Source: Helichrysum umbraculigerum
Taxonomy: Eukaryota; Streptophyta; Magnoliopsida; Asterales; Asteraceae
Length of the DNA stretch: 64,000 nt
Reading direction: 5' to 3'
NCBI GenBank assembly: GCA_949592205.1
Contig: CATIUR010000002.1
Span: 1,803,001 to 1,867,000, forward strand
The translations under genes and the position numbers were made by a program. Below, piece after piece: positions 1-10,944 of the stretch; within the stretch, counting starts at the first letter, position 1, and every line of letters begins with the position of its first letter. The notes under the pieces are model-generated. The model worked only from the letters and a program-made list of their open reading frames with translations. It had not been told where the DNA came from and did no database searches.

Positions 1-2998
1 ATACCCATTTGGCATCGTATCTCCAGATTCTAATTCCAGTTGCTCCATTGATCCTTGGTTCGATATCACATGTAACACATCATTCAATCCCCCAAAAGCT
101 TTTTTATCGGCTGACAAATTTACATACACTGGATCCAGTCGTTTTTACCGGGTAGAGGTGTTGGATATTTCAGATCAACACGTGAGAGTCAAAAATACCG
201 TGGCTTCCAAGTGCTACAATCAAACTGGTGGTGTGATAGATGACAAAGCCACCGGGCTTGTGGTGTCACACTCTTACTTCACGTTGTCCGAACTCAACAA
301 ACTTATAACCATTGGGTGTGATGAATATGCCATCATCCAACCAATTCCAGGGATCGAAGGCAAGAATTTCACTAGTGGATGTGTCACTGTTTGCTCTAAC
401 GTTCAAGATGTTCCCGTCGGTTCGTGTTCAGGTTTTAATTCTAACTCTGTAACTCTATAATCTCATACTGCAACAGGACTAATAATTAACAAGCTACGTG
501 TTTATATGTATCTGAACTTTCAAATAGGTACAATCTGCTAATTGCATATACGTAAATGATATATATTAGATATATAGAGTAGATCGACTAGTCTTCAAAC
601 TAAACTTAGGACTAAAACGTTGTTAGCTTATACGTACTTTATTAGATTAAATCGCTAATTTTCATTCAATATATAATAATTTATAATCAAACACCTGGAC
701 GAAGACCATGTTCAGTAACCTGGAATGAAAGAAGGATCGACCAGCTGGAATAAACCATGCATTCAATTAACTTACGTGAAATGGCCGCTTTTGACAAACA
801 TTTAAATTAACTTACGTGACAAAAAACAATCTTATTCACACAAGAAAATACCCATTCTAATAAAATATACTGTAGTATCAGAATTTTATTTTATTTTTTT
901 AATAGGCATCGGTTCTGATCATGCAATCCTGTTTTGGATACGATATATAAGCTCTTTATTGATTGTGTACAGGTATGGGATGTTGCTCAACAAGCTTGCC
1001 CACAGGTTTAACAACTTACCTAGCAAATGTCTTCACACTCAGCTATCACAAGGAGATCTGGTCTTTCGACAAATGTGGCTACGCTTTTCTTGGAGAGCAA
1101 ACTGCATTTACATTTCGGGGTGCCTCAGATTTTACCGACCCTGATTTTGCCAACCGAGTTGTTGAGACTGTCCCAGTGGTACTTAACTGGGTAATTGGGA
1201 GTAGAAGTTGTAACGAGTATAAAAACACGACCGATTATTATTGTCAAGAAAATAGTGTTTGTGTAGATTTTAAGGGTGGGAATGGAGGGTATAGGTGCTC
1301 TTGCGAGAATGGTTATCAAGGAAATCCCTATCTTTCTCCTGGTTGTCATGGTTAGTAGTTATTTTCATTAGTTTCTAAAAAGATTTAAACTTAAATATAG
1401 CATTCTAATGCACGTACGTATACGGATTTTATATATCTGCGCCCTGTATTTCACTTTGTAGATATCGACGAGTGTGCTGATCCTAACAATAATCCGTGTA
1501 ATGGAACTTGCACTAATCTACCTGGAAGCTTTAATTGTTCGTGCCCTCATGGATATGAAGGAGATGGGAGAAAGAATGGAAGAGGTTGCACGCCAATGAA
1601 TTCCAAATCTCCGGCACTTAAGTTGTCTCTTGGTGAGGAAATTCATGTTTTTGTGAGGATAATTAAGTTGCTGGAAAAACAAAGTTAGCTTGTAGTATTT
1701 TATTGTTCTAATTCTGACAAAAGAGAAACATATACTCCGTAATAAATTATCATATATTTCTTGCAGGAATTGGGTTTGGGTTCTTGTCTATATTTATAGG
1801 AATGGGATGGTTGTATTTCAGCCAGCAGAGAAGAAAAGTTATCAAATTGCGGGAGAAGTTCTTTTTGAAAAATGGTGGCATGTTGTTGCAACAACAAATT
1901 AATTCAAATGAGGGTGGCAGTGTTAATCAGTCAACCAAAATTTTTACCACTGAAGAGCTAGAAAAAGCAACTAACAACTTTTCGGATGATAGGATTCTTG
2001 GTCGTGGTGGTTATGGGACGGTATACAGAGGGATCTTACCCGATGGAAATATTGTGGCTATAAAGAAATCAAAAGTTATGGATGAGAGTCAAATCGAACA
2101 ATTTATCAATGAGGTTGTAATTCTTACTCAAATTAATCATCGCAACGTTGTAAAGCTTTTAGGTTGTTGCTTGGAGAGTGAGGTCCCGTTACTAGTCTAT
2201 GAATGTGTTTCAAATGGTACTTTATTTCATCATATCCACACGGCTGGTGGAATGGCTTGGTTATCTTGGGATCATCGTTTAAGAATAGCTGTTGAGTCGG
2301 CCGGAGCACTTGCTTACCTTCACTCAGCCGCTGCAAAGCCCATAATCCATCGAGATGTGAAATCCGCCAACATTTTATTAGACGACAACCTAGTCACCAA
2401 AATTTCAGATTTTGGGGCTTCAAGATTGATACCCTTGGATCAAGCACAAGTGACTACATTGGTTCAAGGGACATTAGGATATTTGGATCCGGAATACTTT
2501 CATACAAGTCAGTTAACCGATAAGAGTGATGTATATAGTTTTGGAGTTGTACTTCTAGAGCTTCTCACAGGTAAGAAACCACTTTGCTTGGAGCGGAGTC
2601 AAATAGAAAGAAACTTAGCCACCTACTTCCTTGTTTCTTTAAGAGAAAACAACTTATTTCAAATTCTTGACCCTAGAGTAGTCAGAGAGGGTTCGCTCGA
2701 GCAACTCCAAGCAATTGCTTCACTTGTGAAACGATGTCTAAATATGAATGGTTACGACAGACCAACAATGAAGGAAGTAGTTATGGAACTAGAGCGTTTA
2801 AGGAAATTAACGAAGCAACCATGGGTTAAACAGCAAGGTAGTCATGAGGATGATAATTTTATCCACACAAGTGATCAGGGAGAAAACTCAGACCTTTATG
2901 GTAATTCAATAAACCCATATACAGACTCAATAGAGTTATCAAGCCACTACAGTTCAGATCAAATTCGTTCTTTATACCCTACCAATGAACCTAGATGA
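1..2998 (+). CDS. Wall-associated receptor kinase-like gene, 5' end outside the window
   Basis: This is a plasma-membrane receptor kinase of the WAK/WAKL family, which binds cell-wall pectin outside and signals through a Ser/Thr kinase inside. Coding exons inferred from reading frame and GT-AG sites are 2-431, 973-1350, 1462-1632 and 1767-2998; every junction is phase 1, and together they give about 736 residues plus a stop. The first exon opens at a YPFGI motif of the galacturonan-binding domain, so the signal peptide lies upstream. Exon 2 ends in an EGF-like module. Exon 3 begins DIDEC, the calcium-binding EGF signature. Exon 4 starts with a hydrophobic transmembrane stretch, then a kinase with GRGGYGTVYRG, AIKKS, HRDVKSANILL and DFGAS. 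No frameshift or premature stop is seen. The introns are AT-rich. The DIDEC module and domain order make WAK more likely than other receptor kinases; which paralogue is unknown. Confidence 0.93.
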
Positions 2999-3227
2999 TC
3001 TCCCATTGTTGCATATACAATTTTGTCAATAAGGTAAGGGTTCCATGAATGTTAGCCGATTGTATGTCATCTACTTTAATTTCATCATTTATGTTATATA
3101 TTAGTTGCTTGAAGTTGTTGTATTTTCTTCTATTTGCATCATGCTTCTGGTTTAGATTTACTCTGGTTTTAATTGTTTTCGTTTCCTGATGAAATAATAA
3201 ACATGGATTAGGTGAAATTAAGTTGTA
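2999..3227. other. Downstream flank of the WAK-like gene
   Basis: This stretch probably holds the 3' UTR and polyadenylation region. It is T-rich, with several AATAA-like words, and has no credible coding frame. The ORFs read on the other strand here lack any recognisable motif. Confidence 0.5.
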
Positions 3228-3357
3228 GGGAAATTTGCAATTATTGTTCCCGGAATTTTGCATTTTAGTCTATTTTATCCTTTGAGAATCTTTTCTGCAA
3301 TTTTAGCCTAAGCTTGTAGTTTTTTATTTTCTACAATTTTTGTCCCTACAGCTAATA

Positions 3358-3552
3358 CTCCCTCCGTCTCAGCACAGTGTCCATTTTGACTTTGCATACA
3401 ATTTTAGAATTCTCAACTAACTACAATTTTCACCAATCAAATAACATATCTACTCACTAAATTACTACATTTTTTTTCAATTGGTTGAAACATTGAACTG
3501 GACACTTATTTGAGACAACCCAAAATAATAATGTGGTCATTTGTTGGAGGAG
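3358..3552. mobile_element. Stowaway-type MITE (CTCCCTCCGT family)
   Basis: A 195-bp element is flanked by TA on both sides. It starts CTCCCTCCGTCTCA and ends with a degenerate complement (GGAGGAG). Its interior is AT-rich and non-coding. It lies inside the left inverted repeat of the Mutator-like element and interrupts the match between the two arms, so it inserted later. Confidence 0.65.
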
Positions 3553-3739
3553 TATATTAAATCACATAAAATGGCCAAGATACCCTTCATCTTCCTCAAA
3601 ATCTAAATAAAGCCATTGTCCACACTGATGTACAAATCAAACCCAAACAATTTCAGATAAAACTTTCATAAACAAACAAAAGCAAGACCAACTTGACATA
3701 ATCTACAACAAAAACACTAGATCCACACACTATTAAACA

Positions 3740-3990
3740 TATCTAGATCTACAACAAACGGACGATGGTAGGCGTGATGGTCGGTGTCTTATAGTAGGTT
3801 AGGGTGGTGGTCATCTCTCGCCGAAATCTCTGCTCTAGTGGTGCGTCGCTGTCGCAAGTCTCAACCGTGCCTCCATTGATCAGGCCAAAAGCACCACTGA
3901 CACCGCTACCAAGTGCGCCGACGAATATAGATGCCGCTACTTGATCCCGCCATCATTCCGGCCGGTAAATTGATGGTGGTGCTTAATCTC
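3740..3990 (-). other. GC-richer segment inside the Mutator-like element, possible captured gene fragment
   Basis: About 250 bp are clearly richer in G+C than the surroundings and unlike the AT-rich element arms. On the minus strand one frame stays open for about 65 codons and includes the peptide GALGSGVSGAFGLINGG. I do not recognise the protein. Mutator-like elements often carry host gene pieces (Pack-MULEs), so capture is plausible, but composition alone does not prove it. Confidence 0.25.
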
Positions 3991-4097
3991 TGACCGATTA
4001 GTCTATGTTTATGTTTAATTTTTTAGTTAAAATTGATTTAGGGTTCTATAAATGGGTTCTATAAATGTGTAGTTTAAGTAACGAGATATGTATGATT

Positions 4098-6085
4098 TAT
4101 AACACCTCTTAAATTTCCAAGCCATTTTTTTATATAATATCGGAAGCGCAAGTCCAAAATACATTTCATATATAATAGAATTGGGAATACAACAAGTTAT
4201 ACATACACGACCTTTATGTGTCATCAGTAATACCTAAGTTCATCTACCATAATAAGTGTTATAGGAGAACAAAATATCATTTGAGTTTATCCAAAATTAT
4301 ATCAGAGTACAAGTTGCCAAACATTCCTTTAATCCCCATTTCTTGCCCCAACAGTTATAACATCAACACCTGCAAGAAGTAGTGAGGTGGGATTAGCACG
4401 AAGCTAAGTGAGTAAATCAATAATCACAGCCTAACATGGCATAACAAAACAGTTTATAACCGATAAACATCACAGAACAACAATGAGGATCAGTGGTTCT
4501 TGAGAAACCCTAATGTCACGGAGGCCTCAAGAACTCTTATCATCAAACTGTATTGGCCTATACAGAATCTACCGATAGTTTGGATACTGTTACTACACTC
4601 AACACAGATTCTCATGAACAACACATGTATAAAGCTCCTGTGTTGGTCCACTAATAGTAATCCAAACCCAGTATCAACTGACCTCAATGACAACTTAAAC
4701 CGTAGGATTTATATCACATAATCAACAATAGTTTATCAATAATAAACATGTTTACTTGTTGTAACCCAATATGTCACAACCAAATCAAACTGAGAGTTAC
4801 AAATTCACTCACCTTTCAAATCTCAGTTCAACTTACTCAGTTGTCTTATGTCACTGAGTCTTCTGATGATCTAAGAAAGAAATTAAATCAAATATAAATT
4901 AGTAATTCGTTCTATAATCATCATTTTAGCATATTTATTCAAGCAAGTAATCCCTAAAGTCTAAGTAAACAAAAGTCCAATGCAAAATGAAATCAGGAAA
5001 TCCCGAAATGACATTTAAAAACTGAAAAATACCATTTTCGACCCTTAGATGACCCCGAATGGCCAAAAACTGCCTAGGCTCTTTAAATAGAGCCTTGACC
5101 ATTGGGCCATTTTCGAGTGACCATGCGAATTTCAACCCAATCGAAGTTAATGAAATTCGTCACTTATTCGCTACCCTGAAATTACTGTGCATTTTCAAAA
5201 TTTGCAAAACCTATCAAAATTATTCATGCAAATGTGATCCGGGAAAGCAGTGGTGGGATCGCGTTCTCTGTAACCGATTTACACTTGGAAACGCGATCCG
5301 GAAATGGGGGCGGGATCGCGTTCGTAAGACCAAAATGCGACTGTGTCATTTTATAATTAATGAACGCGATCCAGGTCAAAAGTGGGGATCGCGTTTGAGC
5401 TTATTGCAGCTCAACCTCAGACCTGTAAACACTTAGTTCGAACCCTAACTCAATTTTAACAATTCAAACACATCAAACTCAATTTGTAAGTTACCAAGAC
5501 TTCAATTATGATCATATAAGTACACTACAACATCATTCAAACTTCCAATTCACATATACATCAATAATTTACATGGTTCAATCAAAACCCATTTCTATGT
5601 ATCTATAAACAAGAAATCAAGAACACTTACATAAATGAAAAGGCAAGATGATGATAACAAAATTCTGAAATTGATGATGATGAAGGCTTGAATCCAACTA
5701 GAAATCTAATCTTGCTTTTAATTTTTGATTAAAGTTTGGAGTTCCAAATGAAACAAGAGGATAATTCAACTATTTGGGAAAGTTAAAGAAAAAGGAGGTC
5801 GACTTTCCTTAAAACCGACTCTAGTACCCAATTTTATTTAATCCCCTATTAAGCCTATTGTCTGGACCTAAAAACCATTTGCGAGACAAATGTTTTATTT
5901 TACCGTCAACTATAATAATTTAAAACAAATGATATTTCACTAGTCACAATTAGACATTTAACTAAATTTCCTAAGTTTCACCATCAAACATATACATATA
6001 AATATGTTTTAACTCAATTAATACAATTTGCATTTAAAATTGGAAAAATACCTGTTACCACTAGGCCCATTTAAAGGATATTACA
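4098..6085 (-). mobile_element. Solo LTR of a Ty3/gypsy-type element, 1988 bp
   Basis: The sequence is bounded by the 5-bp target duplication TGATT (4093-4097 and 6086-6090). Read on the minus strand it begins TGTAATATCC and ends GGTGTTATA. Five-base duplications and a TGTAAYAYCC start are typical of LTR retrotransposons, and no internal coding region is present, so this is a solo LTR left by recombination between two LTRs. It shares words with the 7586-9542 LTR, including GATTAGCACGAAGCTAAGTG, TATTGTCTGGA and TTTTATTTTACCGTC, so the two belong to related families. The 3' terminus is TA rather than the usual CA. Confidence 0.85.
5236..5396. repeat. Inverted-word cassette inside the solo LTR (GGATCGCGTT / AACGCGATCC)
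   Basis: Three pairs of GATCC-type and GGATCGCGTT-type words face each other across gaps of about 10 to 16 bases; the last two pairs can form hairpins with stems of eight to ten bases. The block is markedly GC-rich in an AT-rich LTR. Comparable blocks with different words occur in other LTRs of this window. Confidence 0.8.
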
Positions 6086-7585
6086 TGATTCCAGATATTG
6101 AAATCGTTTTTTGGATGGAATCATTATTTGGAGGTAACCCAGATCTAAATTGTAACAAAGGTGAGATTTTTCTTTTTCTTTGTGATATGATGTAACAAAG
6201 GAATTGGAAATATTTGTAAAAAATTAATTGCAGAGAACAAAGAAGAACAAATGAATGAGGAAGAAGATAAAAGGTATTTTAGTCATTTTATGTAATTTAA
6301 TGGAAAATTTAAATAATAGGTTGGTAAATTAGAGGGGGGAAAATGCAGAAAATAAAGTCTACAAGGTTAAAATTGCTGGAAAAAAATTCTCAAAGGACAA
6401 AATCGTCTAAAACGTAAGACCTCAAGGAAAAAAATTACAAATTTCCCAACGTGTCTAAATTTAAAATACCGTATAAGTACATTGGGATAGAGGTGAACTC
6501 AAATTAAAAATGGTAAAAAAAGTGATAAACTAGAAAGTCTATTGTATTACTCTATTTCATTCAAAACTCCACTTCCACTCGAATTCTCAAAATTGAATAT
6601 CTCACAAAGAATATTGCAACAAATTATAAAAATTACATATTCAAGATAATCGTCATTTTCTCTTCAATTAGAGATATCGCAATGTAACATCCCAAAATCC
6701 AAAAGTAATATTGTGAATAAAGTAATAGTAGTTGTTTTAAAGTGTTATTACTCAAGGTGAAATAAAATAGTAATAATTGTATGTAGGTTTTAAAGTTCCA
6801 AACAATGATAATCACGGGGAATAAATTAACACATATATATCTATTACTACACACATATGTACGTATCATTTTTAAAAACCCCAGGAAGTTCCAGAAATAG
6901 AGAGATCGCGAGAAAGAAGTCCAGGAACCAAAACCCTAAACTAAAATCACTTCCAAAACATGAAATCAAAGCTAAAGAACTCGAATTCATCAAGGATTAA
7001 TCATCTCTAACCTAAGGTAATCATGATTCTTGCTTAATTTTGAATTGAAACTTAGGGTTTCATGGGATTTTAAAGGGGTTTGAATGATTAACAATTTCTA
7101 GGTTGAAATTAGAATGTATTGTGATGAATTAAGGTTGTATGAATGTATATATGATGATGAGTAACATGAATTCGATTCAAAAGTGAATTAATTGATTAGT
7201 AAGATTAATGATCAAAGTGGGTTTTGATCATATGAGTATGAATTGGTGTTAATACACCTTAATTAGTGTTTAAAAAGGGTTATTGAAGTATGATTATGAG
7301 AATTGAAATATTGAATCAAGAGAATTAAGCAATTAGATTAATTATGATTATGAGAATGATTATGATTATGTTTAAAATAATCATGGAGATCATTAGTGAT
7401 GATTAAAATGAAATACAAGTGATTGAATCATGAATATGATTATGGTATGAGTAATGAAATAATGAATTTAATGAAGTAATGATGAATCTTGAATTATGAT
7501 ATGAAATAATTATCTAAGGTGGTTATTTAAATAAGAAAATAGTGGAATAAAAAGAATCATGAAATAAGAAATATAGAGTAGCATG

Positions 7586-9542
7586 TATAACGCCCCTAAT
7601 TTTTAAGCACATTATTTTTTATTTTTATTTTTTTTACATCGCAGAAGCAATATCCCATATATATATAACCCTGGATTAACCAAAATATACATAATCATTT
7701 ACATAAGTATTTCGTTATATAACTACACAAATTAGATGGGCGTTACTTTAACAAAACATTTAAAGTAGTACAAAAGTCATCAGAGTTCTATCATTGTCGA
7801 ACATTCCTTCAATTTACTCCGAGACCCGCCCTTAACAAAATATTAACCTGCAAGGAGCAAACAACGAGGGATTAGCACGAAGCTAAGTGAGTTAACTCAT
7901 TAATAACACTACACTTAGTTTAACACCATGAGTCCACAACCATTAACACATTGACTCAACATCACTAGAGGATCGGTGGCCCTTGTGGCACCCTCAGCCG
8001 CGGTGGCCCACCAAGCGACACTTACACCACTGCAGGCCAATACAGTGGTTAACCGATAACGGTTTATTACATTTAGTCAACACAAGCTCTATTCACAACA
8101 CATGTTCACAACTCCTGTGTTGACTAACCTGTAACAAAACGTCCAACAAGTTGACCTCCTTAACACAATTATCAATAGATCTCTTAACACTTGCTTACTA
8201 ATTCACAAAACGCTTAACACACGAATGCAACAAATAACACTTGCAGTAACCACATAAGTGATCACTAAATATAGTGAGAGATCAAAGTCCACTCACCTGT
8301 ATCGATCCCGTCTCCACTCAAAATTCTAACTTTATTGAGTCTTCGGCGGTTCTGAAACATACAAGAAATCCAAGTCAATCTCAAAATCATTCTATATTTA
8401 CTTAATATCCACAATCAAGCATATACTAAGAAATATAAATACAATGTACAAGCTAAATTACATAATTAAGCTCAATTGAAAATTGCCCAGTCAAACCATG
8501 GGAATACGATCGTACTCAATTGAGTACGCCGTATTCCCGTGAATACGTTCCATGAGTACGCCGTACTCCCGGGAATACGACCGTATTCAAGGGAATACGC
8601 CGTATTCCCGACCATTTACAAGCTCAGTTTTTGATCAGACCTTTATTTAAGGAGTACGATTGGGAATACGATTGGGAATACGCCGTACTCCCTGGAATAC
8701 GAACGTACTCCCTGGAATACGATCGTATTCCCTCGTCTTCCAGACCTGCGATTTGCACTATTCAAGTTCGAACCAAAATCACCAAATCAACCAAACTCAG
8801 TTTTATACTCGAAAATTTACCAATATTTAGCTACTACAACATCTATTAACCTCATATAACATAGTTTCATTCATCTAATCAACACAAATCATTCAAATCA
8901 CATCTAACCTAAAAATTTCCATTCAAACTCAAAACTCAAGAAATCTATCATGTTTTATCATGTAATCAAGTATAAGGAGTTCAATCATCATCATCAAATC
9001 GATATACAACCACTAATTTAACTCATCAAGCTTCAAATCATAAAATCAATAAATTATCTAAAACCCATCATATACACATTAAACAAATACTTACAAGATG
9101 GAAAGATCATAAGCAAGATGGTGATGATGATTATCTTTATGTTTTCAAGCTTCAATCTTCAATCACTTTGGTATAATCTTTTGGTTTGAAAGGATTTTTA
9201 GTTTTGTTCTAGGTTTTGGTTTTTAACTAACAAAGAAATGAGGGTTGAGGAAAATATATCGGCCTCCCCATTTTATTTAAAGCCCACCTCATTTAATTAC
9301 AGTACCATATAATACCCCTCTTAGCTCTATTGTCTGGAACCTAAATACCAATTGCGAGAAAATTATTTTATTTTACCGTCGTCTAAGATTATTTAAAACA
9401 AATAATATGTTACTAGTCACAATATCTCCTGAGACTTATTTACCTATTAATTTCACAATCAAACATAATCAAATAATTAAATGTACGTATTTAAATTTAA
9501 AGAAATACCTGATTCTACTGGGCCCAATTTCAGGGTGTTACA
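7586..9542 (-). mobile_element. Solo LTR of a Ty3/gypsy-type element, 1957 bp
   Basis: A perfect 5-bp duplication GCATG lies at 7581-7585 and 9543-9547. On the minus strand the LTR begins TGTAACACCC and ends GGGGCGTTATA. Shortly after the start it carries a leader-like stretch (about 9180-9240), then a donor-like TTGTAAGTATTTG, and an acceptor-like TTGCAGG near 7850. There is no coding region. It is related to, but diverged from, the LTR at 4098-6085. It sits inside the outer LTR at 6683-14403. Confidence 0.88.
8501..8732. repeat. Palindromic-word cassette inside the solo LTR (GGAATACG / CGTATTCC)
   Basis: About a dozen copies of GGAATACG, CGTATTCC or the variant GAGTACG/CGTACTC are packed into 230 bp. 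Several combine into near-perfect palindromes such as GGAATACGATCGTATTCC near the right end. The spacing is irregular, so it is not a simple tandem repeat. Confidence 0.85.
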
Positions 9543-10944
9543 GCATGATCAATCCAAAAATGGGTGATGGATTGATAATGTTAATGTATTGATTTTAATG
9601 ATATCTAGTTGTTAAATGTGTTATCTATTAGGTGATCAAGAATGATGGACTTGCTATTCAAGGATGACATCATGTAATTGCTTAAAAACAAATGTGAGTG
9701 TTATGGGGATTAAATGGATAATGATTGTATGTCCTGGATTGCTTACGAGCAAGTGGTTCATACAATCATGTAGTATTGGTTTGTATCTTATATTGTTTCT
9801 TAATTGTGGATTATTATGGTTATGTATTACTGGATTGCTTACGAGCAAGAGGTTTGCATGATCTAACGGAATATTAATGGTTTCGAATCTTGTTTCTAAA
9901 TGTGGTTATTAGGATATGGATTATATGTGTGTAGTGATGTCATGTTTTGGTGTTTTGTGCTAAGATGTTTGGTTGTGATTAAGTGATAGTTAGTTGGAGT
10001 AATATGACGATTTCGTGGATTTTGTGGAATAAGCAAGTTGTAGAGATTGTATCATCACGAAATAATCAATGATTATGAAATAATCAGTGATTACGAAATA
10101 AGTGCCTAGCACTACTTGTATCCATTAAGCTTGGTATCCATTTTGATGAAAATTGGTGCCTTGCTTACTTGTATCTAATGGATCGTAGATTCATACGAAA
10201 TAAATGAGAATATCTACAATTGTTTCGTAGCTTATTGTGAAATCAGATAAGTGTATTCTTAAATAACGAAATATATTGTTGTATTTATGAATTATTCATT
10301 TAATTGTTCCTAAGCTCACTAAGATTTATGTTTACTCGTTTCAGTGGTTTTATGTTGCAGGTGTTTGGTTCGTTTGAACCAATTGGACGAAATATGATTA
10401 CAAGGAGGTAGCGTGGATTGGAGCTTGCAATGTGGTTAGACAAGCTTCTCTTCCTTTTGAAATGTCGTTTGAATTATCACTTGTGTAAATCGCCCAAAAA
10501 GACACCCTTGAATTATGTTGATGAATTAAAGTGTCAATTGTTTAAAAGTGTATACTTGACTAGAGAAAGTCAAATGGAATATGAAGGTGTCAAATTGGAT
10601 AATGGGTATAATGTATAGTGATAGATGTGAAATAATGTGTATATTGATCATGGTCATGGTGAACTTATGATCAAGGTGTCAAATGTGGTATTTTAGTTCA
10701 TTGAGTGATTATGAATTTAGAAATATGATATATTGATGAAATAAATTGAATTAAGTGTCAAAGGGTTGCAATGGGTTAAGATTGGTGAAAGTGTCCAAAT
10801 GGACACCAAACGGGTCGAACGAATCAAAATGGGTTAGAGTGGGTGTATGATGTTGATGAATACGCTCACACGTGTCAAATGTATCATATAATATGTGGGT
10901 AAAAGTTGGGAATCAGAAACCAAGCCATTTGGAATATGACTTGT

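Larger units (their letters stand above)
3228..6447. mobile_element. Mutator-like element with long terminal inverted repeats, non-autonomous
   Basis: The left end begins GGGAAATTTGCAATT and the right end is its near-complement, ending AAATTTCCC. The match continues inward through words such as TCCTTTGAGAAT and ACATAAAATGRC, and reaches roughly 200 bp once the MITE in the left arm is removed. Long inverted repeats of this kind are typical of MULEs. No transposase is present. The interior has been invaded by a Stowaway-type MITE and by a solo LTR, and it holds a GC-richer segment that may be captured genic DNA. No matching 9-bp target duplication is visible next to the ends, so the exact boundaries are uncertain and the insertion is probably old. 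Confidence 0.6.

Noticed and set aside
5059..5436. A 125-codon ORF
   Set aside because: It spans the hairpin cassette of a solo LTR and has no protein motif.
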